From the NCBI RefSeq assembly GCF_004345425.1, contig NZ_SLVP01000008.1, forward strand, positions 1 through 64,000: DNA of 64,000 nt. The letters run 5' to 3'. Source of the DNA: Paenibacillus sp. BK033 (lineage in GTDB: Bacteria; Bacillota; Bacilli; Paenibacillales; Paenibacillaceae). The translations under genes were made by a program, and so were the position numbers. Of this stretch, positions 1 through 7,188 are shown one piece after another. The notes beneath the pieces are model-generated. The model was not told the origin of the DNA. It did not search any database and saw only the letters and a program-made list of their open reading frames with translations. Each line of letters begins with the position of its first letter. Position 1 is the first letter of the stretch.

Positions 1-54
1 TTTAACGGTGTTTTCTTTAAACTCTTCACTGTAATGCTGCCTGCTCTCTTTCAT
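1..54 (-). CDS. IS3-family transposase OrfA, N-terminal end only (cut by window edge)
   Basis: Eighteen codons read leftward from an ATG at 54 and run off the window. They give a peptide starting MKESRQHYSEEFKENTVK, the usual opening of the helix-turn-helix OrfA protein of IS3-family elements, which binds the element ends and is normally extended by frameshifting into the DDE integrase OrfB. An AGGTG ribosome site lies just upstream. The family call rests on this short stretch and on the inverted-repeat-like end at 101-112, so the subgroup cannot be named. Confidence 0.6.
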   Translation of the reverse strand, partial: MKESRQHYSEEFKENTVK

Positions 55-112
55 GTGGACGACACCTCGGTTTTTTTGTGTTTATTATCTACCTGTTCTT
101 AGAGGGTGTCCA
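1..112 (-). mobile_element. End of an IS3-like insertion sequence
   Basis: The stretch from the OrfA start to about 112 looks like the left end of an insertion sequence read on the minus strand. It begins with TGGACACCCTCT (plus-strand 101-112), a TGGACACC-type terminal repeat, and leads 50 bases later into the transposase start. The other end and the target duplication lie outside the window, so the exact boundary is inferred. Confidence 0.5.
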
Positions 113-134
113 CTTTTTATTCTAGTTGCAGGCA

Positions 135-195
135 CATCGTTAAGACCACACTATAGCCGCTTTTCTCTCGCCTTAACGATATCGCATATCGTTAA
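135..195. promoter_or_regulatory. Perfect 23-bp dyad with an extra half site
   Basis: Positions 173-195 read as a perfect inverted repeat, TTAACGATAT-CGC-ATATCGTTAA, and the half site ATCGTTAAG recurs at 136-144. There is no T run, so this is not a terminator. It looks like an operator for a dimeric repressor. It sits between the insertion sequence and the HD gene at 302, and it may have belonged to a gene now displaced by the element. Confidence 0.45.
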
Positions 196-301
196 GCTTT
201 CTGAGTACCTGCTTGCCTGGAGCGCTTCATAAGCCGGGTTGCTCGTAATACTTGCTCTTTCTCCGTATAATATAGTCAATACCATTAAAGGAGCTGATCA
301 A

Positions 302-847
302 GTGAACTTACTGGATATCGCGATCGAGTTTGCAGCAACCGCCCATAAGGCCCAATACCGCAAGGGAACCGGGATCCCTTACATCTCCCATCCTTTTGGA
401 GTGGCAATGCTTCTGTCCTCATACAACTATAGTGAAGAAGTGATTATAGCGGGCCTACTCCATGACGTGCTTGAGGATACGGATACGACCGAGCAGCAAT
501 TAACCGATCTATTTGGTCCCAAGATCACGTTTATTGTGCAGGGCTGCTCCGAGCCGGATAAATCCTTGAGCTGGGAAGAACGGAAAACCCATACGATCGA
601 GAATCTCCCCTCTTCTTCGCTGGAAATCCGCTTGGTAGCCTGTGCCGACAAGCTTCATAACCTGCGCAGCATGAAACGGGAGTTCGAAACATCCGGCCCT
701 TCCTTCTGGTCCCGGTTCAAAAGAGGAGAAAAAGAGCAGGCCTGGTACTACAAAAGCTTGGCCGAAGCGTTCGCTAAGCCCGAAGACAGCTCCTCGCATC
801 CCCTGTTTGCGTTGTTTATTCAAGAAGTGAACGATTTTTACGGTTAA
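302..847 (+). CDS. HD-domain small alarmone (ppGpp) hydrolase-like protein
   Basis: A cytosolic HD-domain phosphohydrolase of 181 residues. It resembles the hydrolase half of RelA/SpoT and the stand-alone (p)ppGpp hydrolases (MESH1/SAH), which remove the 3' pyrophosphate of the alarmone. Visible metal and catalytic residues are His30 (ISHPF), His54-Asp55 followed by Glu58-Asp59 (LLHDVLED), and Asp116 (ACADKLHNL). There is no synthetase, TGS or ACT domain. The GTG start at 302 was chosen because AAAGGAG lies just upstream; a longer frame from 239 has no ribosome site. The 3' end overlaps the convergent transporter gene by 32 bases. Substrate identity is inferred from the motif pattern. Confidence 0.75.
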   Translation: MNLLDIAIEFAATAHKAQYRKGTGIPYISHPFGVAMLLSSYNYSEEVIIAGLLHDVLEDTDTTEQQLTDLFGPKITFIVQGCSEPDKSLSWEERKTHTIENLPSSSLEIRLVACADKLHNLRSMKREFETSGPSFWSRFKRGEKEQAWYYKSLAEAFAKPEDSSSHPLFALFIQEVNDFYG

Positions 848-1730
848 CCCGCCAAAGCGGCGGAAGCTGCGGCACAATCATGCCGACCAGCATAAACACA
901 CAGCCGATCCCCGCGCGGACGCCAAGCACTTCGTCCAGCAGCAGGTAGCCGCCGATGGCGGCAAACACCGTCTCCAGGCTCAGAATAATGGCAGCCTGGG
1001 TAGGATGCGCGTTCTTTTGGCCAATAATCTGCAGCGTGTACGCGATACCCACCGAACATATTCCGCCGTATAACAACGGAATCATGGCATCGAACAGACC
1101 GGACAGCTCCACCTTTTCCGTAGAGAAGGCTGCGATAAAGCTCATGACCGAGCATGTTAGAATCTGTACGAGCGACAGCTTTAACCCGTCCGTCTTGCGG
1201 GAGAAACGGTCGATCATCAGAATGTGGACGGACCAGAATAAGGCCCCGACAAGCTCGTAGAGGTCCCCTTTTCCCAACGTCAAATCATTGGTCATGCATA
1301 ATAAATACAGGCCGATAACCGCCAGAACGGCGCCTATGCCGCTGTTCACGCCAAGCCGCTGCTTCAGAAACAGGCCGAAGAACGGGACGATAACAATATA
1401 GAGTCCCGTAACGAAAGCCGCTTTTCCCGCGGTCGTATACATCAGCCCGATTTGCTGCAAGGAAGCTCCAATGAACAAAATAAGTCCCGTGCATACTCCG
1501 TATATAGAAGCAGTCTTAAAGGAACCTAGAGGCTGCGCCTGGGTCTGGCCGGATTTCCGGTCCATGATCCAAATAAGCGGCAATAAAGACAAGGCGCCTA
1601 GTACAAATCGAACGGCATTAAAAGTAAAAGGTCCCGTATGCTCCATCCCTTGCCGCTGGGCGACAAAAGCGAATCCCCATATAAAGGCGGCGAGTATTAA
1701 CAGTAAACTGGATTTGAGTGATTGACTCAT
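816..1730 (-). CDS. DMT-superfamily (EamA) membrane transporter
   Basis: A polytopic membrane protein of 304 residues with ten predicted helices arranged as two EamA repeats, the standard size of the drug/metabolite transporter superfamily. It opens with a hydrophobic helix containing AAFIWGFAFVAQ, typical of the family, and ends with a positively charged cytosolic tail. Members export amino acids, nucleosides or toxic metabolites; the substrate cannot be read from sequence. The gene is monocistronic, starts with ATG at 1730, and its 3' end overlaps the HD gene tail by 32 bases on the opposite strand, so the pair has no room for a dedicated terminator. Confidence 0.85.
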   Translation of the reverse strand: MSQSLKSSLLLILAAFIWGFAFVAQRQGMEHTGPFTFNAVRFVLGALSLLPLIWIMDRKSGQTQAQPLGSFKTASIYGVCTGLILFIGASLQQIGLMYTTAGKAAFVTGLYIVIVPFFGLFLKQRLGVNSGIGAVLAVIGLYLLCMTNDLTLGKGDLYELVGALFWSVHILMIDRFSRKTDGLKLSLVQILTCSVMSFIAAFSTEKVELSGLFDAMIPLLYGGICSVGIAYTLQIIGQKNAHPTQAAIILSLETVFAAIGGYLLLDEVLGVRAGIGCVFMLVGMIVPQLPPLWRVNRKNRSLLE

Positions 1731-1801
1731 GATAGTTGTCTCCTAGATGTATGATTGCTACATCATCTAATCATAAGACTTCCGAAAAGTAAATCATTGC
1801 T

Positions 1802-2980
1802 TCAAACATAGAATCCAAACTCTTTTTTTATTGCCCTTTCCTCTTCCTTCGGGATATCGATGAATACTTTGACGACGTGGGTAACCCCGTTCATAGGCTC
1901 AGTGTTTGGTCTTACCGAAAAACACCACTCATACACACCGCTATTAACCGGTTTAAACGTATACTTCATCAGCATGCGACTATGGCTGTTTCTTTCCAAT
2001 AATGTAGTCATCTCCTTTGGAGTGGAGGCTTCCCGAAGCAGCGTAGCTCCCGCCGGAATAACTAGCTCGTCGAACCTAAGCATTTTGCCAAGGAATGGCT
2101 TGTCCGGTAGATCCGGGTAATGCAATTCAATGTCTTCCATTTGGCCGGAAATCCTTGCGCCATCATGCAAAATCAAGCATGCCTCCATACTTTCAAAGCA
2201 ATTGCCGCTAATAGCGCTGCCCCACATCATTATGCTTATCCCCACAGCAGACCGTCCGGTATTCGAATAGGAAAAGTAAGTCGTTTCTTCCGATTCTGTG
2301 GAGCAATCCAAATAGGACTGATAAGAGACAAGCTCCAATCGCGTTGGTCCTTGTTCCTCGAATAGTTTCCCTGCAGGATTGTTATCCCGGAAATGCAGCA
2401 CGTTATCCCCTTCACCCCAGCCTACGTCCTTCTTGTATCTGAACCCTGTGCAAGAACGGTCCGTATTCCAGCTATAAAGCTTGGATAATTCCCAGAGCGT
2501 GTCCTCTGCAAAGACGGTTTCTTCTCCCCATATCCTTGTTATCTCTTCTTTCGAAATTTCTTCCGCAAGCGAAGCCCACTTTGAAGGAACCCCTTGTCTC
2601 CTTCGCTTGCTTTCCGTCATCTCGTTATATATATCGACGTCATTCACAAAGGTATCAAGGCATTTCCCCTGATTAAACAGCTTCATATAAAGCAAATCGC
2701 TGTCATATACCGAATTGCTTACGGCAAGAGTACCCAGCTTCAGTGATAAAGCTTCTGCCAAGGCATCTAATATATCTTGATCGCCGTCGTCGCTAAACTC
2801 GTCATAAATCGTTAACCACGGACTAGAGCCATCCCAGGAAAAAACGATACTGCGGTCTTCAGGTTCTTCCACTTTCTCGAAAAGGTTATTTTCCATCAAC
2901 TCCGTAATGACCTGCACCACTTGCTCGACAGAAAGGGCATTTGCTGCTTTTAATTGAATATTCGCAAAAGAAGAACCCAT
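1802..2980 (-). CDS. Uncharacterised 392-residue soluble protein
   Basis: No signal peptide, membrane helix or catalytic motif that I recognise. The protein is acidic and rich in Glu, Asp and Trp. An N-terminal part (about 1-110) contains repeated D/E-rich loops, and a longer C-terminal part (about 170-390) ends in a beta-rich region with VFIDIPKEEER. The start at 2980 has an AAGGGG site about ten bases upstream. It lies alone between a DMT transporter and sspH, all on the minus strand but with separate spacers. Function is unknown. Confidence 0.7.
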   Translation of the reverse strand: MGSSFANIQLKAANALSVEQVVQVITELMENNLFEKVEEPEDRSIVFSWDGSSPWLTIYDEFSDDGDQDILDALAEALSLKLGTLAVSNSVYDSDLLYMKLFNQGKCLDTFVNDVDIYNEMTESKRRRQGVPSKWASLAEEISKEEITRIWGEETVFAEDTLWELSKLYSWNTDRSCTGFRYKKDVGWGEGDNVLHFRDNNPAGKLFEEQGPTRLELVSYQSYLDCSTESEETTYFSYSNTGRSAVGISIMMWGSAISGNCFESMEACLILHDGARISGQMEDIELHYPDLPDKPFLGKMLRFDELVIPAGATLLREASTPKEMTTLLERNSHSRMLMKYTFKPVNSGVYEWCFSVRPNTEPMNGVTHVVKVFIDIPKEEERAIKKEFGFYV

Positions 2981-3070
2981 TAAATCTACCCCTTGCGCAA
3001 CTTAGTAAAATATTCCTTTTTATCGTAATTCACATTCCCTTCGCTTACAATCTACTCATGTATAATTGAC

Positions 3071-3112
3071 AAAAAAACAAAGCACAGCGGTAACCCGCCA
3101 TGCTTTGTTTTA
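3071..3112 (-). terminator. Rho-independent terminator of sspH
   Basis: On the minus strand an ACAAAGCA...TGCTTTGT stem with a GC-rich upper part (GGCGG/CCGCT) is followed by a run of seven T. It lies 15 bases past the sspH stop and fits transcription of that gene. Confidence 0.8.
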
Positions 3113-3126
3113 CAAAAACCAATTAT

Positions 3127-3366
3127 TCAGTTTCCGTCTAAGGATGCCCGGCAAGCCACTTCATCAACTTCCATCGCCATCGCGGACGAGGCCTCTGCCA
3201 AGCTGCGCAGCGGTACCTCCATCTCCTGTTCGGGTTCGGAAAGCGGATAGATCCGGGCAGTTTCGTTCGCATCATCCACATGTTGAATATAGATCGGAAC
3301 CCCGTTATATCTAACGTCCTCCATAACCGGAGAGGCGGCAATTTCCTTCGCTCGATTAATATCCAT
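3127..3366 (-). CDS. sspH: H-type small acid-soluble spore protein
   Basis: A 79-residue protein whose first 40 residues match SspH of Bacillus: MDINRAKEI start, then PVMEDVRYNGVPIYIQHVDD and an acidic tail. SspH proteins are made in the forespore and packed in the spore core. The ATG at 3366 is chosen over the longer frame (to 3429) because a full AGGAGG lies nine bases upstream and because the family begins with this sequence. The C-terminal 20 residues extend a little beyond the usual 59-residue length. It is a single-gene unit with its own terminator, as is usual for minor SASP genes. This gene is direct evidence that the host sporulates. Confidence 0.88.
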   Translation of the reverse strand: MDINRAKEIAASPVMEDVRYNGVPIYIQHVDDANETARIYPLSEPEQEMEVPLRSLAEASSAMAMEVDEVACRASLDGN

Positions 3367-3437
3367 CGTACAAACCTCCTCTGCTGCAAGCTCCTTACAG
3401 TATGAGCGAAGGAGGAATGGAATATGCACCCAAGACG

Positions 3438-3758
3438 TTAGGGAACGGCGTCTCCCCGGACAAACCGTTCATAGTTAAAGCGCAGCAGTTCGATAGCATG
3501 GGCAAGATCGTCTTCCGTATTCAAATAAACGGAGACCCAGCCCGACTCCGGCAGAATATGGTGAGACCTGGCTTTTCCGGCCATTACCGCCTCATCCCGC
3601 TTGGCCCTCGGCAATAACAGATCCACCAGCCGCTCGCCATGAAGATGTCCGATCTCCTTGCCGTTCACCGCAAATTCGATACCGCCGAATCGGTGAGGAC
3701 CCGACGTTACGCCCGGCCAAGATAACAGCAGCTCCTCCAAAACAGCTTTGCTCCCCAT
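3438..3758 (-). CDS. Luciferase-domain (DUF5519-like) protein
   Basis: A soluble 106-residue protein with WPGVTSGPHRFGGIEFAVNGKEIGHLHGERLVDLLLP near the start and HILPESGWVSVYL in the middle. This pattern is seen in the DUF5519 'luciferase family' of Actinobacteria and Bacilli. The annotation name does not imply light emission, and no reaction is established. The ATG at 3758 is preceded by GGAGGTGGG, so it is preferred over a start seven codons upstream. It lies just upstream of sspH on the same strand (71-base spacer), and shared transcription is possible but not shown. Confidence 0.6.
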   Translation of the reverse strand: MGSKAVLEELLLSWPGVTSGPHRFGGIEFAVNGKEIGHLHGERLVDLLLPRAKRDEAVMAGKARSHHILPESGWVSVYLNTEDDLAHAIELLRFNYERFVRGDAVP

Positions 3759-3848
3759 AAGCCCACCTCCGTCATCCACGTTGAAAAGAGCCTTACTTCA
3801 ATCGTATTCCGGCATCCCCGGAGAATTGCCCCTTCACTTATCTTTCAC

Positions 3849-4350
3849 TTATCTCGTAATGACCTGATCGCGTCTTGGTCCAACGGAAATCGTCGCAATC
3901 GGAACGCCTATCTCTGACTCCACAAACTCTACGTATTGTTTGGCCGCAAGAGGCAACTCATCGAATTGTCTTATCTCGGAGATCCCGCTTTTCCAGCCGG
4001 GCATGGATTTATACACAGGCTTTGCGTGTTCAAGCTTGGAGGTCATAGGAAAGTCGTCGATAACCCCCTCCGATGTTTCATAGCCGATGCATACCGGAAT
4101 CTCGTCTAAATAACCCAAGACATCCAGGTTCGTTAATACGACGGACGTTGCTCCCTGCAGACGGCAGCCGTATCGCGTAGCGACGGCGTCAAACCATCCG
4201 ACGCGTCTGGGCCTGCCGGTCGTTACGCCGTACTCTCCTGCATCTCCGCCCCGCTTCCTAAGCTCCTCCGCTTGTGCGCCATGCAGCTCGGATACAAACG
4301 GTCCGGCGCCCACACAGCTGGAATAGGCCTTTGTCACGGCATCGCGTATA
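3849..4350 (-). pseudogene. purA: 3' remnant of an adenylosuccinate synthetase (purA) paralogue
   Basis: The minus-strand frame encodes about 165 residues of the C-terminal part of adenylosuccinate synthetase, the enzyme that joins IMP and aspartate with GTP. Recognisable pieces are TKAYSSCVGAGPFVSEL, GVTTGRPRRVGWFD (the IMP/GTP-binding RRVGWFD region), MPGWKSGI, LPLAAKQYVEF and the closing SVGPRRDQ. The N-terminal 60 percent, including the GTP-binding GDEGKGK loop and catalytic Asp/His, is absent. The homology stops near 4350, where a LysR remnant begins on the other strand. The SSCVGAGPFV wording resembles the second PurA type found in some Firmicutes. The frame is open, but no active enzyme could result. 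Confidence 0.85.
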
Positions 4351-4577
4351 CCCCTGAATTCGAGCTCGGCAGCGTGGACCTGCTCGTCCAATTCGCCAAA
4401 AGCGGCTTTGGCTTGGCCTTTGTTATTCGCAACTACGTCATGGAAGAGTTGCAGCGGGGCGAGCTGTTCGAAATCCCTCTAGCCGAGCCTTTGCCCGTCC
4501 GACGGATTGGCATCGCAACGCCGCGCGGGATTCCTATGTCCTCGGCGACGAAATCCTTCCTGGCTCTACTGCCTTAA
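4350..4577 (+). pseudogene. 3' remnant of a LysR-type regulator gene
   Basis: From about 4350 the plus strand encodes the last 75 residues of a LysR effector domain: FELGSVDLLVQFAKSGFGLAFV, then NYVMEELQRGELFEIPL and the closing region before the TAA at 4577. The DNA-binding half is missing. It abuts the purA remnant head to head with both 5' ends gone. One deletion in a divergent purA-lysR pair explains both truncations. The junction is placed to within about 15 bases by where each homology fades. Confidence 0.8.
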
Positions 4578-4642
4578 GCGAATCTTATCGGGGACACGAT
4601 TGGTTCTCATGCGGCTTCAGCGGTCTGGCTTCTACAAAACCA

Positions 4643-4677
4643 AAGGCCGGAGCCCTCCCGTAAGAAGCCCCGGCCTA
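4643..4677 (-). terminator. Probable terminator of the small membrane protein gene
   Basis: An AGGCCGG...CCGGCCT stem, followed on the minus strand by TTTGGTTTTG. It lies 60 bases beyond the stop of the gene ending at 4738. The loop is long and the T run is broken, so strength is uncertain. Confidence 0.5.
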
Positions 4678-4737
4678 TCCTATCCGAAGATGCTCAGTCT
4701 TGTTTTACGGCTTGCCGACTGCTGCATCCACCATGGA

Positions 4738-5025
4738 TTATAATTTTCCTTTCAAGTCCATGAGATACTTCAGGAGCACTGCGAGCGCGCCCAAGTAATA
4801 ACCAACCAGAACGACCCAGCCCGTTACGTCCATTAAGGAAAGTCCCGCAAGAAGAAGCAGCGGCATCACGTAGTACAACAGGTCTTTCAGGTAGCCCAAT
4901 ACGAAGTCCATCGAGAATTTGCCGCCTGTTACCATTTTGAACAAGTCAACCAACAGGTTTGCACCCATCGAGCCCAGCACGACCCACAAAGCTACTTCCA
5001 TCCAAAGTGTAAGCGATCCTAGCAC
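4738..5025 (-). CDS. Small membrane protein, three helices, holin-like size
   Basis: A 95-residue hydrophobic protein with about three membrane helices (roughly 8-28, 45-66 and 68-87) and a short charged tail, DLKGKL. Size and topology resemble phage or bacteriocin holins, but no lysin or phage gene is nearby, so that name would be a guess. The GTG start at 5025 has a perfect GGAGGTGAT ribosome site. It is transcribed alone between the purA/LysR scar and the flavin operon. Confidence 0.6.
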   Translation of the reverse strand: MLGSLTLWMEVALWVVLGSMGANLLVDLFKMVTGGKFSMDFVLGYLKDLLYYVMPLLLLAGLSLMDVTGWVVLVGYYLGALAVLLKYLMDLKGKL

Positions 5026-5137
5026 TTTTCATCACCTCCGAATTCGAGGAATGTGATACGCTTACATTTTATGCGGGAGGTGCGAAAGTTGTCTCCTTCA
5101 ATAGCCTGTATCATCGACATATTCTTTGAAAAATAAA

Positions 5138-5158
5138 GAAGACCCTTTACAGGGCCTT
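5138..5158 (-). terminator. Terminator of the apbE operon
   Basis: A short GGCCCTGTAAAGGGTC hairpin on the minus strand is followed by TTCTTTATTTTT. It sits at the stop of the ferric-reductase-like gene and closes the operon. Confidence 0.55.
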
Positions 5159-5780
5159 ATCGCACCTTATATTCGCTTGTCTCGATAATAATCGGCTTCG
5201 CATTCGGATAGGGTACCCGCCCGCTCTTCGGAGCCTCGCCTTTATCCTTTTTGACCGTCCATAACCTGTAGACCGTAAGCGCGACAACCATAATGCCTGT
5301 CGCCCCGTACATCGCCTGCGCCCAAGGATAGCTTGAATCCGAGCCGATCAGAAGGCCGTGCAGGAGAGCCAAAAAGTATCCGGGAAATGCCAGCATGTGC
5401 GTCATCTTCCATGCTTTCTTTCCTAGCTTCTTCATCATGTCTGAAGACAGGATAACAATGAAGGCCATATAAAACGAGAGCGTCCCCATGCCCGTCAGGA
5501 CGGGATGCGACTCTGCCGTGAACGGGATTAGCAGACCGCTTACGGAATAACCCACATATTGGTCAAACAGCAGCACGGCGCCGTGCATCATGCCGAACAG
5601 AAAGCCGAACCAGCCCGCGGATTGATGCATGGTCAGTACAATCGCTTTGGCTTTATTTGCGATCAGACGCGATCCCATCGCAATGCCGGCAATCGTGGAC
5701 AGAAAAAGGAACAAATACGACGTTATGCCCGAGGCTCGCGTTGTCGTCCATACACTTAAGGCATCTATGATTTCATTCAT
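5157..5780 (-). CDS. Ferric-reductase-like transmembrane haem protein
   Basis: A 207-residue integral membrane protein with six predicted helices, matching the ferric reductase-like transmembrane domain (FRD; also in YedZ/MsrQ and NOX). Candidate haem ligands are His in TMHQSAGW, the MMHGAV helix, and His in KMTHMLAF and LLHGLL. It has no cytosolic FAD/NADPH domain, so it would need a partner for electrons. The ATG at 5780 forms an ATGA overlap with the apbE stop, which suggests translational coupling; an alternative ATG lies two codons upstream. Pairing with ApbE points to an electron-transfer chain that uses covalently bound FMN outside the cytosol. Confidence 0.75.
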   Translation of the reverse strand: MNEIIDALSVWTTTRASGITSYLFLFLSTIAGIAMGSRLIANKAKAIVLTMHQSAGWFGFLFGMMHGAVLLFDQYVGYSVSGLLIPFTAESHPVLTGMGTLSFYMAFIVILSSDMMKKLGKKAWKMTHMLAFPGYFLALLHGLLIGSDSSYPWAQAMYGATGIMVVALTVYRLWTVKKDKGEAPKSGRVPYPNAKPIIIETSEYKVR

Positions 5781-6709
5781 ACGCATAATCCCCTTTCCTC
5801 CACATACTGACCGATAGCGCCAACCGTCCGGATCGATCCGTCATGAAGCACGCCTACCGCCGCACAAGCCGGATGGTTGCCGGCAAGCCAATCGAAGCCC
5901 TGCTCCTCTCCGAGCAGAAGGACGCATTTCGCGTATACCTCGGCATCCGCCAGATTCGGCGCAAACAGCGTCACCTGGGCCAGATCCGATTCGGCCGGCG
6001 CTCCCGTGCGCGGATGAATAATATGATGGCGGCTTTGACCGGAGCTGTCCTTCCATTGCCGTCTAACCGTATTGCTTGTGGCGATGCCCGCCGGGTATCT
6101 TACCCGAAGCGTCATCAGATCCCGGCTAGCTTCCCAAGGGTCCCCGATGCCCACCGACCAGCCTTCGTCCGGTACACCCCACAGCGTAATATCGCCTCCC
6201 GCTCCGATCGCGCCGGAACGCACGCCCGCATGCTGAATCATGAGGGATAGCTGATGGGCGCTCCATCCTTTTGCGAATCCGCCCAGGTCAACCGCAAGCT
6301 TCGCATTCAGCGTTAACGCTCTTGTATCGGGATCCAGAATCAAAGGCAACTCGCAATCAAAGGGGTTAGTCGTAAACACCGGGTTCACATGCGCGGGTCT
6401 CTCCGCCAAGGACTCAAACGTCCCGGAGTAGCCAAGCCGGTGAATGTCATGTCCCATATAAGGGTTAAACAGACCGTCGGTTGCTTCATGGTAACGGTTG
6501 GCTTCAGCCATTACTTCATAGAGCAGCGTGGAGGCGGGAAAAGGTTGTCCTGCTGAACGGTTCAGCTTGGACAACTCGCTGCGCGGGTTGAACCGGCTCA
6601 GCTTCTCCTCTACGACGGTGATCCAGCTTTCCGCCATCGCCTGCGCTCCTTCATGCAGTCCTTTTGTGAAAAACGGCGAATTCATCGCCCGAAATCTATG
6701 CAATGCCAT
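5777..6709 (-). CDS. apbE: FAD:protein FMN transferase
   Basis: A 310-residue ApbE-family protein. ApbE transfers FMN from FAD to a Thr or Ser of an extracytosolic acceptor. Family signatures include RFNPRSELSKLNR near the N-terminus, the LAVDLGGFAKGWSAH block that binds FAD and Mg2+, GAGGDI, and HHIIHPRTG. No signal peptide or lipobox is seen, so the enzyme may act in the cytosol or be anchored through its membrane partner. The start at 6709 has a GGGAGGG site. It is the middle gene of a three-gene operon. No FMN-binding acceptor domain is encoded beside it. Confidence 0.88.
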   Translation of the reverse strand: MALHRFRAMNSPFFTKGLHEGAQAMAESWITVVEEKLSRFNPRSELSKLNRSAGQPFPASTLLYEVMAEANRYHEATDGLFNPYMGHDIHRLGYSGTFESLAERPAHVNPVFTTNPFDCELPLILDPDTRALTLNAKLAVDLGGFAKGWSAHQLSLMIQHAGVRSGAIGAGGDITLWGVPDEGWSVGIGDPWEASRDLMTLRVRYPAGIATSNTVRRQWKDSSGQSRHHIIHPRTGAPAESDLAQVTLFAPNLADAEVYAKCVLLLGEEQGFDWLAGNHPACAAVGVLHDGSIRTVGAIGQYVEERGLCV

Positions 6710-6725
6710 CTATGATCCCTCCCTG

Positions 6726-7022
6726 CTAGGAAGCATGCGTCCGCATGCCTTCGTCGCCGGAACTTGTTCCGGAGTCCGTTCCCGAGCCAAAATCCTGTCC
6801 CATGCCGCGTCCGCGGCCAAACGGCCTTTGCTCGAAGGAGCCTGTGCCGTCATTACCCTGGATTCCTCCATCGGATGGACTGTTATTTAAAACGTCGCTG
6901 CTGACCGGAGCCGTTGTTGGATTTGCCGATGATGAGTGATTAATAACGCCGACCATTCCCGTAAATAACGCTACGCTGGAAAACCCGACAACCCATTTCA
7001 CCCATTTGGAATTTGCCATCAT
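6726..7022 (-). CDS. Small secreted or membrane-anchored Ser/Gly-rich protein
   Basis: Ninety-eight residues: a short charged N-terminus, one hydrophobic helix (about 8-28, signal or anchor), then a low-complexity exported part rich in Ser, Gly, Asp and Asn with a central QRPFGRGRGMGQ patch. It starts the apbE operon, 16 bases before apbE, with a GGAGG ribosome site. It lacks the flavinylation consensus (Asp-x-x-Ser/Thr-Gly-Ala-Thr); DGTGS is one residue short. A role as tether or electron-transfer accessory is possible but unproven. Confidence 0.55.
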   Translation of the reverse strand: MMANSKWVKWVVGFSSVALFTGMVGVINHSSSANPTTAPVSSDVLNNSPSDGGIQGNDGTGSFEQRPFGRGRGMGQDFGSGTDSGTSSGDEGMRTHAS

Positions 7023-7188
7023 ATTGCCTCCTCTACACCCATCAGATGTCCTATAATGGACAGTGTATCTCCTATTCCTTAAACGTAGCTGAAATAAGAT
7101 CTAAGAGTAATTTTACGAATAGCGTCTTTCAACCGTTTCCTGCATCCTTCTATAATCGGCAGTAACGGATATTTTTCTCGTCAGGCTG

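Noticed and set aside
4738-5025. Holin of a prophage
   Set aside because: Size and helices fit, but no lysin, structural phage gene or integrase is near.
6760-6860. DGTGS in the small exported protein as a flavinylation site
   Set aside because: One residue shorter than the D-x-x-S/T-G-A-T consensus; kept only as a possibility in the findings.
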